Origin: Bradyrhizobium sp. JYMT SZCCT0180
GTDB lineage: Bacteria; Pseudomonadota; Alphaproteobacteria; Rhizobiales; Xanthobacteraceae
Assembly: GCF_018130165.1 (NCBI RefSeq)
Contig: NZ_JAFCLZ010000022.1
Span: 62,001-126,000 of the forward strand
Direction: 5' to 3'
DNA length: 64,000 nt
Position 1 is the stretch's first letter, and every line of letters begins with the position of its first letter. The notes beneath the pieces were generated by a model. The model searched no databases, was not told the origin of the DNA, and saw nothing but the letters and a program-made list of their open reading frames with translations. The position numbers were made by a program, and so were the translations under genes. This document shows positions 1 through 7,710 of the stretch, piece after piece.

Positions 1-120
1 GTTCGGTTAATGCCGGCGCACATCGCGCAAAACCCCTGAAAACAAGGGGCCGGAGCGATCTTCGCGTATCCAGTGCTGCGCGCGATGAGAGTTCCGCCGG
101 CGCGCGGTAAGGTTGACTGG

Positions 121-294
121 TTAGGTTAAAACCGGGATCGCGTTGCCCTTTCCGCGCGCGCCGCTACCGTCAAATCGTCGCTCCAGCTGACCGGCGAAGC
201 CGCACTTCCCGGCCAGAATTTCAAAGTAGCGGCACGGGGCCGTCAGTGTTTTGTCGCGTCTGGCGGCCCCACCTTTATCTCGGTTTCCACTCAT
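121..294 (-). CDS. Small hypothetical protein (57 aa), doubtful
   Basis: An open frame of 57 codons opens with ATG at 294 and reads a basic, Gly/Arg-rich peptide (starts MSGNRDKGGAARRD). No domain, signal peptide or membrane segment is visible. The ATG lies at the very edge of the palindrome at 296-339, so no ordinary ribosome binding site precedes it. I do not recognise the family. It may be a chance open frame in GC-rich DNA; it is listed only because the stretch otherwise has no gene. Confidence 0.25.
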   Translation of the reverse strand: MSGNRDKGGAARRDKTLTAPCRYFEILAGKCGFAGQLERRFDGSGARGKGNAIPVLT

Positions 295-295
295 A

Positions 296-339
296 GCGTT
301 TTCGAGCGAAGTGGGTACCGGTTCGCGTGAAGAAAACGC
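296..339. repeat. Long imperfect palindrome (REP-like element)
   Basis: The arms gcgttttc (296-303) and gaaaacgc (332-339) are perfect inverted copies, and inside them gcgaa and ttcgc pair again around a GGTACC centre, so the whole can fold into a long hairpin. From memory, near-identical palindromes are scattered between genes of Bradyrhizobium and its relatives. That supports the host assignment; the copy number here cannot be tested from one window. Confidence 0.6.
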
Positions 340-355
340 GTCAAAAAAAGAGTCA

Positions 356-1216
356 TTACCAGCCGATCCGCTGAAAGAACGCCGCGATCTCGGATGCCGC
401 GCGATCGGGATCCTCGCGATGCGCGAAGTGACCGACGCCTTCAAACATCGCAAGATCGAGATTTGAAAAGGTCTCGCCGAGCCGATCGGTCCAGGCGTAG
501 GGAAACAGCGGGTCGTGTTCGGCCCAGCGAACGCAGGTCGGCAGATCGATCGGCGCCAGCCTGGGCGCCTCGCCCTTCAGCATGCGGATCCGCCCGGCAT
601 GCGCGCCGCGGTAGTACGCAAAGCCGCCTGCGAGGTTGCCGTCTTTGAGGAAATTATCGACGAACGCTTCGAGCACGTCGTCGAACGCGCGGGCGCGATG
701 GCTCCAGTGTTTCAGGAAATAGCCGATATAGGCGCGGCAGCTCTCGCGGCTGGCGCCGATCAGTATTGGTGCGATCTCCAGCTGGTTGAGCGACTGGTAC
801 CAGATGTGGTTCAGCCGGTCCGGCTCCGCCATCCGCCGCCCGATGCCGGGATAGAGAAAATCGAAGAAGAACAATCCGGCGATGCGTTCCGGCGCGGCGC
901 GCGCCATCGGCTGCATCAGCCCGCCGCCGACATCGTGGCCGACAATGCCGGCCTGATCGAGGCCGAGCGCGTCCATCAGCGCCAGCATATCGGCGGCGTG
1001 CTGATCGGGACCGTGCGGCCCGTTGGGCTTGTCGCTGTCGCCGAAACCGCGCAAGTCGGGCGCATAAAGCGTGAAGCGATCGGCGAGCCGCGCCATGACA
1101 GGCTCCCAGGTCAGCCAGAATTCGGGCCAGCCATGCAGCAATAACAGCGGCTGTCCTTTCCCGGCGCGGGCGACATGGAACGCCGCACCATTGGCACGAA
1201 TCGTCAAATGCTCCAT
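356..1216 (-). CDS. Alpha/beta-fold hydrolase (epoxide hydrolase / haloacetate dehalogenase type)
   Basis: Cytosolic alpha/beta hydrolase of 286 residues, the usual family length. Near the N-terminus it has the oxyanion-hole motif HGWPEFW (about residues 28-34) and then DLRGFGDSDKP, typical of epoxide hydrolases and fluoroacetate/haloacetate dehalogenases. The nucleophile elbow reads GHDVGGG with Asp as nucleophile, which favours these subfamilies over esterases. A C-terminal GVGHFAHRE supplies the catalytic His. Substrate cannot be told from sequence. The ATG at 1216 is preceded by AAGGAG at ideal spacing. It sits on the chromosomal side of the tRNA and is probably not island cargo. Confidence 0.85.
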   Translation of the reverse strand: MEHLTIRANGAAFHVARAGKGQPLLLLHGWPEFWLTWEPVMARLADRFTLYAPDLRGFGDSDKPNGPHGPDQHAADMLALMDALGLDQAGIVGHDVGGGLMQPMARAAPERIAGLFFFDFLYPGIGRRMAEPDRLNHIWYQSLNQLEIAPILIGASRESCRAYIGYFLKHWSHRARAFDDVLEAFVDNFLKDGNLAGGFAYYRGAHAGRIRMLKGEAPRLAPIDLPTCVRWAEHDPLFPYAWTDRLGETFSNLDLAMFEGVGHFAHREDPDRAASEIAAFFQRIGW

Positions 1217-1357
1217 TTTTCAGCTCCTTTTTTCAGGTCCTGGGTGCGCCTGGGTGTCAGCGAAAATCTTGCCCCCGCGCCTTGTCTGGCCCGCCGTCCT
1301 CGCCTAGAACTCGCCCCGACCGCGGGGCCTCGAGGAATCACCCCCAAATTGGCGCCT

Positions 1358-1447
1358 GGAGAGGTGGCAGAGTGGTCGAATGCACCGCACTCGAAATGCG
1401 GCATAGGTGCAAGCCTATCGGGGGTTCGAATCCCTCCCTCTCCGCCA
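1358..1447 (+). tRNA. tRNA-Ser (anticodon CGA)
   Basis: A full class II tRNA folds here: acceptor arms GGAGAGG (1358-1364) and CCTCTCC (1437-1443), discriminator G and encoded CCA (1445-1447). The anticodon stem ccgca/tgcgg encloses the seven-base loop ctCGAaa, anticodon at 1392-1394, reading the serine codon UCG. A long variable arm, as expected for serine, and a TTCGAAT T-loop follow. An integrase begins 85 bases downstream, so the 3' end of this gene is the likely attachment site of the island. Confidence 0.97.
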
Positions 1448-1532
1448 ATTAGCCCGCACCCCAATTAGCAGTCCAAGGGCCCCCTAGGCCCGTGTTTCGC
1501 GCAGTTCGACGCCCCAAGCAGAGGCGAGGCGC

Positions 1533-3335
1533 GTGACTGTACCAAGGTCTGTACCAGCAAAAGTACCAGCGAAAAGACGCCGCGACCGGCAACCCGCGGG
1601 GCCGCGGCCGCCGCGTTATCTGACCGGCGACCCCTCCGGCTGGCGCTTTCAGTTGCGGCTTTCCCCGCAATTCTTCGGAAACGGTACTTCGGCCGGATCC
1701 CGTCTTGCAGGGTCCGCCCCTATGGTCCGGGCCACGTTGGGTCCGCGCCGCCGCGGCGAGGCCAAACGCCTGGCGGTACAGCTTGCGAGCCTCTGCCAGA
1801 CCATCTGCAGCTTCGCGGCCGATATCTGGAAGGGGACATCGATGAACACGTTGAACTTCGGCGACAGAGAGAACGACCTGGTCAGGCACACGATTGCTGC
1901 GTGCCAGAATGCCATCACGCGTGCGCTCGAAAATCCGTCGCAGGCGATCGGCCTGGCGCGGGGCATCGAATCGGCACTGACCTCGCTGCAGCTCGTCGAA
2001 CGGGAGGTTGCCAAGGGTGAGGCGGGGGCGGCCGCCGTGACCGAAAACGCGGAATGCTTGACGCGCGCCGCGCTGAACGACGTCCTGAAGCTCGCCTCCG
2101 CGCCGGAAAAGGCGCGCGCGGCGCTCGCCGCAGTCGAGCAGGTCGGGCCCACCGTCCAGGCGGCATGCGGCCCCGCCTCGCCGGCGGTGCGGCAGAAGAC
2201 GGAGCCCGATCGCGTGCTGCCGCTCTTCGGCGAGATATCGCAAAGCTACATCGATATGCGCGTTGCGCGAGACGGCGAGGATCACGACGAGATCCCGAGA
2301 CTGATCCTGCGCCGCCAGGTATTCCTCGACCTGATCGGTGACCGCGCGCCGGACAAATACTTTCCGCGCGACCTGCAGGCCTTCGTCAACAAGATGCAGC
2401 ACTTCCCCTCGAACGTGAGCAAGCGCTCGGACGTCGCCGGAATGTCGACGCATCAGATTCTCGAGGCCAACAAGGACTTTACGATCGCCCCGGCGATGGC
2501 GAAGAAGACCATGACCGACGGCTACGTCGCCAACGTCAAGACGATGATGCGCCATGCCATGCTGGATTACAATTATCACGATCCATTCGCCGGCGCGAAG
2601 CTCTCCTATCCCAAGGCCTATCTGCCGTCGAAGCCGCGCGAGGGCGTCTCGGTTGCGGTCGTCAACCGTCTCTTCCACGATGGCGTCAGGTCCGGCATTC
2701 TGGACGAGGCGATGTTCCCGCTGCTGGGCAAGCTCACCTCGCGGCGCCTCGGCCTGCTCGCCTATCTGCAGGGCTCCGACATCCGCGAGAAGCACGGCGT
2801 CTGGATCGCGCAGACCGACGGCATCGTCGAGGTCGTGAACGGGACGACGGGAAAGAAGGAATGGCGGCGCGTTCCGATCAAAACGTCCGAGTCGATGACC
2901 TTCTACGTGCTGCACAATTACCTGGATGAGATCGGCTTCATCACGTGGATGCGATCGCGCAGCGGTTTCATCTTCGAGGCAGCGCACGAGCATCCCGATC
3001 CGTCGAAGTACATGAGCAAGACCATGCAGAACATCCTCAAGCGCTGCGGCGCCAAAGGCGGCGAGGTGTTCCACTCATTGCGCGGTGATGCGATCGACGA
3101 GATGCGCGATGCGGACGTTGAGGGTCGTGCCCGGCGGTTGCAGTCCGGACACGAGCTCGGTGACGTGCACGACAAGTACGGTTTCCGCGCGCTCACGGCC
3201 AAACAGTGCCAGTACCTTGCCAGCCTGCCGCTGCAGGAGGGAATCGACTGGGACATTTTCCGCGGGCTGGATTTCGACGCAATGGCCAAGCGCCGCCGTA
3301 CGCGGGGCCGGCGCCCCAAATCGAAGGAGAGCTAG
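1533..3335 (+). CDS. Tyrosine recombinase / island integrase
   Basis: Site-specific recombinase of about 600 residues. The N-terminus (PPRYLTGDPSGWRF, then LGPRRRGEAKRLA) matches the DUF6538-type arm common in rhizobial integrases. Catalytic residues are visible: Arg in SRRLGLLAYLQGSD (about 403), Lys in VPIKTSES, HSLR (about 513), His in SGHE and the nucleophile Tyr in HDKYGF (about 548). The GTG at 1533 follows gaggcgagg. Lying immediately after tRNA-Ser and pointing away from it, it is the likely enzyme that integrated the island. Only one base separates its stop from the TTG start of the next gene, so it probably heads a four-gene operon. A 541-codon open frame on the opposite strand is a GC shadow. 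Confidence 0.92.
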   Translation: MTVPRSVPAKVPAKRRRDRQPAGPRPPRYLTGDPSGWRFQLRLSPQFFGNGTSAGSRLAGSAPMVRATLGPRRRGEAKRLAVQLASLCQTICSFAADIWKGTSMNTLNFGDRENDLVRHTIAACQNAITRALENPSQAIGLARGIESALTSLQLVEREVAKGEAGAAAVTENAECLTRAALNDVLKLASAPEKARAALAAVEQVGPTVQAACGPASPAVRQKTEPDRVLPLFGEISQSYIDMRVARDGEDHDEIPRLILRRQVFLDLIGDRAPDKYFPRDLQAFVNKMQHFPSNVSKRSDVAGMSTHQILEANKDFTIAPAMAKKTMTDGYVANVKTMMRHAMLDYNYHDPFAGAKLSYPKAYLPSKPREGVSVAVVNRLFHDGVRSGILDEAMFPLLGKLTSRRLGLLAYLQGSDIREKHGVWIAQTDGIVEVVNGTTGKKEWRRVPIKTSESMTFYVLHNYLDEIGFITWMRSRSGFIFEAAHEHPDPSKYMSKTMQNILKRCGAKGGEVFHSLRGDAIDEMRDADVEGRARRLQSGHELGDVHDKYGFRALTAKQCQYLASLPLQEGIDWDIFRGLDFDAMAKRRRTRGRRPKSKES

Positions 3336-3336
3336 C

Positions 3337-4056
3337 TTGTCAGCAATTCAACTTCAGTCCGCAGCTGCGCCCGGAGCGATGCCGCTCAGGTCAGGCTCCC
3401 AGCTTTCCATCGTCGCCTGCGTCGGCAAGGGCGGCGCCGGAAAATCCACGGTCGCAACCAACCTCGCCGTGATGGCCTGCCTGTCGGGTCGAAGGAGCGC
3501 CATCATCGACGCCGATCCGCAAGCATCCAGCTATGCGTGGAAGTGCGTGCGCGCCAACGGCGACGTTCCGGTGGTTCGCTGCGTCGTCGAGGCGCTCGCG
3601 GACGCGATCGAGGCTGCGCGGCGCGCCGGCATCGAGATCCTCTTCGTCGACATGCCGCCGGACTGGCGCCACGTGCCCAATGTCGCGCGTCTCGCCGATC
3701 TCGTGCTGGTGACGATGAGGCCGACCCTGTTCGATCTCAAGGTCACGCGGATGCTCGTCCCGATCCTCAACTCCGCAAACAGCAGCTTCGCCGTCATCCT
3801 AAACGCCGCGCCGCCGCTCCGTGAGCTCGGCGAGCCGCCGATGGTACGGCAGGCGCGCGAGGCCTTGGCCGACATCGGCTCGCGCCTTTGGCGGCGCCAG
3901 ATCACCCATCGCGTGACCGTGCCCTACGCCACGGTGCGCGGCGCAACCGTTGTCGAGACCGAGCCGGAAGGCCTCGCGGCACAAGAATTCGGCTCGCTCT
4001 GGAATGCCGTTCGCAACGACCTGAAACTGGAGGGACCCATCCATGAAGTCGCCTAA
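3337..4056 (+). CDS. ParA-like (MinD/ParA family) ATPase
   Basis: Deviant Walker A motif KGGAGKST at about residue 31-38, followed by IDADPQASS (Walker A') and FVDMPPDW (Walker B-like), all diagnostic of ParA/Soj ATPases that position DNA or protein cargo. The length of about 239 residues is normal. The TTG start at 3337 is chosen because AAGGAGA precedes it and the reading frame upstream lies wholly inside the integrase; an ATG at 3379 is the alternative. It is coupled to the integrase upstream and overlaps the ribbon-helix-helix gene downstream by 14 bases, which suggests a partition-like pair maintaining or excising the island. Confidence 0.85.
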   Translation: MSAIQLQSAAAPGAMPLRSGSQLSIVACVGKGGAGKSTVATNLAVMACLSGRRSAIIDADPQASSYAWKCVRANGDVPVVRCVVEALADAIEAARRAGIEILFVDMPPDWRHVPNVARLADLVLVTMRPTLFDLKVTRMLVPILNSANSSFAVILNAAPPLRELGEPPMVRQAREALADIGSRLWRRQITHRVTVPYATVRGATVVETEPEGLAAQEFGSLWNAVRNDLKLEGPIHEVA

Positions 4057-4297
4057 CGAAACTTTGAGCGCGGCGCTCGCCGCCACCCTCGATCATGCTT
4101 CGGACGAAGGCTTCGGGACCGGCGCGGCCGCCAGCGATGCCGAGGCCGAACGTTGCGGGATTCTGGTCCGCGTCACGCCCGAGCTTCGGCGCGAGCTGAA
4201 GATCGTAGCGGCCGCGCGCGACACCACAGTGCAGGCGCTGCTCTTGAAGGCGATCGTGGCTGTGCTCGAGGAACCGCCGTCGGCGCCGAAGCCGTGA
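4043..4297 (+). CDS. Ribbon-helix-helix DNA-binding protein (ParG/CopG-like)
   Basis: 84-residue protein whose C-terminal half (RVTPELRRELKIVAAARD, then TTVQALLLKAI) has the beta strand plus two helices of a ribbon-helix-helix DNA-binding fold. The N-terminal 45 residues are acidic and probably flexible, as in ParG-type partners of ParA. The start overlaps the ParA-like gene by 14 bases, so translational coupling is likely. Inferred role: centromere binding and autorepression for the island's ParA-like ATPase. Confidence 0.75.
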   Translation: MKSPNETLSAALAATLDHASDEGFGTGAAASDAEAERCGILVRVTPELRRELKIVAAARDTTVQALLLKAIVAVLEEPPSAPKP

Positions 4298-4380
4298 GCA
4301 GATTGCAGGCTGACAAGACGGGCCGACAAGTTGGGCCGACAAGTGCGCAAAAGTGGGCCGACAATAACAAGGTGGCAGTG

Positions 4381-5496
4381 ATGATGGATAGCGAAGACGT
4401 GCTGAAACGGGCCGAAGCCCTGTACGAACTCATTCCAGCGCGACACGTCAACGACGAAACGGCGCAAATCCACCGGGACGAGTTTCTGCGGATGTGGAAC
4501 TCGAACGGCCTCGATCCGCTGCAGGACGACATCGCGCTCGACACCTACTACCACCGCCGCGCGTCATTGTACTTCGGCGCGCGGGAGTTTCTGTTGGGTA
4601 GCGCAATCGAATATCTGTCGGCGGTCAGGCGCGGCGACGAGATGGCGGCACGCCGGTGGATTTTGCGGCTGCGGCAGGGGGTCGAACGCCTGGCGCCGAT
4701 CCTGTTGCTGGAGCCGCCGGCGCCGGAGGGCGTCCTACCCTTCGAACGGCCGCCTTCGCGCTGGCATACCTCGTCCAACGCGACGCGCGAGCGCGGCCAG
4801 GACAGCAAGGAAAGCGTGCTCGAACTGCTGAAGGATGATCCGGCCTGGGACATTCGCTTCTGGAACGAAGTCGTCAAAACCAAGGACCTCATCCATCGCG
4901 ACGTGATCGCAGTACACGTGGTGGCGCCGATGCGTCCCGAAGAGACGGTGCCGGGCGATCGTCCGCATGGCTGGTCCCCCGGAGTGGTTCTCACCCTCCG
5001 TACGGAGCGCTGCCTGTCCATCACCTTCGCGCCGGTCAAGTCGCAAGAAGGCTTGTTTGGAACGGGCCTGACGGAGATCCGGGTCGATCCCGTGGCTTAC
5101 GGAGAGCCGGCCCGCTATCTGGCCGCGCGCTGTAAGGCCGCCGGCGACACCATCGTGATCTGCACCAAGTCCAAGAATGCCGTCCGCAAGGCGATGGCGA
5201 AGATCGGGAAGCGGGCCTTGCCGGAACTCGGCAACGTCATGCTGACGCCTTACGTCTTCCGGCATCAGCTCATCGCTGATTTCAAGAAGACGCTGGGCGG
5301 CGGTGAAGACGTTGCGGCGGCCGCAGGGCAGGGGACCGATAGCACCCAGTCCCACTACGCCGGCGCCGCCTATGGCCGGAAACGCGAGGGGATCATCAGC
5401 ATTACGGCATTGCGTCGTCCGCGTTGCGGCAACGTCGAACGTGCTCGCGCCTTGGGGCGTCGTCGGCGCGACAAGCCCGGTCGCGATAACGAGTGA
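4381..5496 (+). CDS. Second tyrosine recombinase-like protein
   Basis: About 371 residues. The C-terminal part carries a recombinase core: Arg in VAPMRPEE, Lys in FAPVKSQE, the box PYVFRHQLIADFK and then GQGTDSTQSHY with the likely nucleophile Tyr. The GH pair usual before the Tyr is GQ here, so activity could be altered. The N-terminal half is unlike classical integrases. The frame is open further upstream to about 4153, but aaggtgg upstream of the ATGATG at 4381 and the position of the preceding gene's stop favour this start. Recombinase pairs with a ParA between them recur in rhizobial islands (from memory), so both may be needed for excision. Confidence 0.75.
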   Translation: MMDSEDVLKRAEALYELIPARHVNDETAQIHRDEFLRMWNSNGLDPLQDDIALDTYYHRRASLYFGAREFLLGSAIEYLSAVRRGDEMAARRWILRLRQGVERLAPILLLEPPAPEGVLPFERPPSRWHTSSNATRERGQDSKESVLELLKDDPAWDIRFWNEVVKTKDLIHRDVIAVHVVAPMRPEETVPGDRPHGWSPGVVLTLRTERCLSITFAPVKSQEGLFGTGLTEIRVDPVAYGEPARYLAARCKAAGDTIVICTKSKNAVRKAMAKIGKRALPELGNVMLTPYVFRHQLIADFKKTLGGGEDVAAAAGQGTDSTQSHYAGAAYGRKREGIISITALRRPRCGNVERARALGRRRRDKPGRDNE

Positions 5497-5615
5497 GGTC
5501 TGAATCGGGTTGAACCTTGCCGGCGGTGCAAGGCGCCGCGCTAGACATTGTCGCTGACCGGAGGGTTACCAATGGGGTCGGCTGGTCTCGGCGAGGAGAG
5601 GCGTCGTAGGCGCGG

Positions 5616-5658
5616 AGAGCATGACCCGTCCTGATCCAATCAGAACCGGTCATGCTCT
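5616..5658. terminator. Palindromic hairpin, REP-like, likely terminator between convergent genes
   Basis: The arms agagcatgacc and ggtcatgctct are perfect inverted copies, with a second inner match (ctgat/atcag), giving a long stem. It sits exactly between the stop of the second recombinase and the stop of the minus-strand gene, so it can end transcription from both sides. There is no clear run of T. I recall the GAGCATGA...TCATGCTC palindrome as a frequent intergenic repeat in Bradyrhizobiaceae. Confidence 0.6.
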
Positions 5659-6202
5659 ACGGTGCCGGCGCTTCGTCGTGACGTCGCCCGGCCACCACCG
5701 GCCAGTACCAGCCGTCAGGCCCCATCGCCTTCATGGCGTCCCTGATGGCCTCGATCTCGGAGTTGGAGAAGCGATCAAGCAGCTCAAGCGCCGGCTTGCC
5801 GCAGGGCAGGAGGGTGGCAGCCAGATCGACGATGAGCCGCTCCCCGGTCGATTCCGTCCCCACGGCGCCCTTGCCGCTCGCGCCGCGCGCGATGTACCAG
5901 GTCCAGCTCTTGGCGGCGTGCATGCGTGCGGCCCGGCGTTCCTCCTGCAGCCGAAGCAGCGTCGCTGGAACACCCGCCGTCGCGAGTGCCTTTGCAGCCG
6001 CTTCAAGCATATCCGCGCGGCCGCCCGCAACGATGGCGCCACCGTCGAAGACCTCTTCCCTCGACGAGCAGGCATGCCACCCCTGATGGTCGAGCCGCAT
6101 CAGCACGGCGACGTCGCCGGTCGACGTCACGTGGAACACATCCGGCCCCATCCAGGACACCGGCATGATGGACTTCACTTCGAGAGCAGTCTTGATGGTC
6201 AT
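5657..6202 (-). CDS. Hypothetical protein (181 aa)
   Basis: The ATG at 6202 follows a strong AGGAG, so this is probably a real gene. The product has no signal peptide or membrane segment. An Ala-rich helical middle (GGRADMLEAAAKALATAG) is followed by WTWYIARG and a C-terminal helix with an acidic face (ALELLDRFSNSEIEAIRDAM). I do not recognise a family. It is the last of three minus-strand small genes with good ribosome binding sites and convergent to the recombinase operon. Confidence 0.6.
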   Translation of the reverse strand: MTIKTALEVKSIMPVSWMGPDVFHVTSTGDVAVLMRLDHQGWHACSSREEVFDGGAIVAGGRADMLEAAAKALATAGVPATLLRLQEERRAARMHAAKSWTWYIARGASGKGAVGTESTGERLIVDLAATLLPCGKPALELLDRFSNSEIEAIRDAMKAMGPDGWYWPVVAGRRHDEAPAP

Positions 6203-6282
6203 TGTGACTCCTAGGTTGGCGTCGGCGGTGCTGTCATCCGCAAATCAGGTATTTGCAGCCGAGGATCGGTGACGTCGGATTC

Positions 6283-7110
6283 CTAGATGAAAACGGCCAG
6301 GTCCTCGTCGTCGTCGTCGCTGAGAACGACTTCCTCCCTGGGGCGATTGGCCAGCTTTAGCTCCAAGCGCCAGATGTCCGGGAGGTCGCGGTGCGGAGAC
6401 AGCGCGGGGTTGCAGTAGCGGCGCCAGAAGTTGGTGAGCGGCATGAACCTCCACTCGCCTTCGAAGAAGATGGCGTTGCCGTCAGGATGCACCGCCTTGC
6501 ACTGGAGGATGTCCCACTCCGTCACCCGAAGGGACCAGGCCAGTTCGTTGATGTCGGCGACGACCTTGCGCCCGAAGAGCTTGTCGCGTTCGTTGAGGAG
6601 CCAGCAGGCGTGACGTGCCGATTTCGGATCCTTGAGGCATTGAACGATCTCGTCATGGCGGTGCCGACGCAGCCATTCTTGAACGAGGCCCAGCCTCAAT
6701 CCGACCACGAGCAGGACCGGATCTCTGTCTTCCGCCGCGAGAAGAATTTGGTGGAAATCCTCGACCAGAAAGGGAAGATCGCTCTCCGTCACTTCGATGG
6801 TGGGCACGCCGAATTCCGCGTACATGGAAATCGCGCTCTCGGCCACGCTGCGGTAGACGAAGGCGATGACCTTGACTGAGTTTGGGTGGGTCGGATCGCA
6901 AATCCAGTGGCGTTCCCACGGCATACTGTTGCGCTGATTGTCGAGGTGCAACTCGATCTTCGCCGCCGGCTCCCCCAGCGCCAGGTAGCGGATCTCGCTC
7001 ACTTCATCAGGTAACGGAGCGTTGCGTCCGCGCATCGGAACCGCGAGGTTCTCGGCCATGAGCGCGGCGTGTGTCGCCTCGCGCAGCAAAGGCATATATT
7101 TGCGGGTCAT
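6283..7110 (-). CDS. Hypothetical protein (275 aa)
   Basis: ATG at 7110 preceded by GGAG at normal spacing. The product is soluble, with mixed alpha/beta character and an acidic C-terminal tail (SDDDDEDLAVFI). No catalytic motif or known domain is recognisable. Phrases such as WERHWICDPTHPN and ITEWD-like segments look like genuine protein rather than a shadow frame. It lies 80 bases upstream of the 181-residue gene on the same strand, so the two may be co-transcribed. No function is proposed. Confidence 0.6.
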   Translation of the reverse strand: MTRKYMPLLREATHAALMAENLAVPMRGRNAPLPDEVSEIRYLALGEPAAKIELHLDNQRNSMPWERHWICDPTHPNSVKVIAFVYRSVAESAISMYAEFGVPTIEVTESDLPFLVEDFHQILLAAEDRDPVLLVVGLRLGLVQEWLRRHRHDEIVQCLKDPKSARHACWLLNERDKLFGRKVVADINELAWSLRVTEWDILQCKAVHPDGNAIFFEGEWRFMPLTNFWRRYCNPALSPHRDLPDIWRLELKLANRPREEVVLSDDDDEDLAVFI

Positions 7111-7215
7111 CTCTCGTCTCCGGGAATTCTGGTAGACCGGCGCGCGAGGCGTTCGCGTGGCCTGCGGTCGGATAATCGTTCGGCCAGTGTCGGCTGGAGT
7201 GGGTGACGTGATCCC

Positions 7216-7539
7216 TCAGCCTTCGACCACGTCGAAAAATGTCTCGACCGGGCCGTTCGCCTGCTCAAGAAGCCGGCGAGCTTCGGTGTCGCCGATCACC
7301 TCGATGCCGCAACCGGGGCCGTAGCCGCCGTTCCGAAAATGCTTCCAGCGACCGCAAGCGCCGCTCTCCCCGGCGACGAAAAACGCCCCGCGGCGGGTCC
7401 GGTACAGCGCCGTGTATTCGGCGTGGAAATCCAGTGCGACGTGGCCGCCGTTGTTGCAGAGGACGTGCACGAATTGCGCGGTCTCCGTGTCGTAGGCCCG
7501 CCCTCCGATGATTCTGCGAATCTGGAGATCATTTCGCAT
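7216..7539 (-). CDS. Hypothetical protein (107 aa)
   Basis: The ATG at 7539 follows gagaggcggg. The small protein has a compact look: a tyrosine- and glycine-rich middle (GGHVALDFHAEYTALYRT) and cysteines at positions in NNGG and SGACGRWK and PGCGIEV. No known domain is recognised. It is the first gene of the minus-strand trio 7539-5657 and is divergent from the ISL3-like gene, sharing about 100-170 bases of upstream DNA that contain the 17-base repeats. Confidence 0.55.
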   Translation of the reverse strand: MRNDLQIRRIIGGRAYDTETAQFVHVLCNNGGHVALDFHAEYTALYRTRRGAFFVAGESGACGRWKHFRNGGYGPGCGIEVIGDTEARRLLEQANGPVETFFDVVEG

Positions 7540-7571
7540 CTTCCCGCCTCTCTATCTAATATTTCTAATTG

Positions 7572-7588
7572 GACCTTGGTGACTGGTA
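7572..7588 (+). repeat. 17-base direct repeat, copy 1
   Basis: Sequence gaccttggtgactggta. A second copy with one mismatch lies 63 bases further on, at 7635. Both are in the divergent upstream region of the 107-residue gene and the ISL3-like gene, so they may be operator sites for a regulator or the scar of a small duplication. Confidence 0.5.
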
Positions 7589-7634
7589 TCCTATCGCGGA
7601 TGGCTCCTGCCCGTCAAGTTAGGGGCTTACTTTA

Positions 7635-7651
7635 GACCTTGGCGACTGGTA
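7635..7651 (+). repeat. 17-base direct repeat, copy 2
   Basis: Sequence gaccttggcgactggta, one mismatch from the copy at 7572. It covers the possible TTG start at 7639 of the next gene, which argues that translation of that gene begins further down, at the ATG at 7711. Confidence 0.5.
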
Positions 7652-7710
7652 GAAGGCGATTATTGGTTAACGGATTGAACCGCCTGATCGAACTTGGTGA
7701 TGACCTTCAC

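Noticed and set aside
515..1144. 209-codon plus-strand frame
   Set aside because: Antisense to the alpha/beta hydrolase, which has all catalytic motifs.
1449..3074. 541-codon minus-strand frame
   Set aside because: Antisense to the integrase; its translation is Arg/His/Gly-rich low-complexity typical of GC-rich shadow frames, and the plus strand carries clear recombinase motifs.
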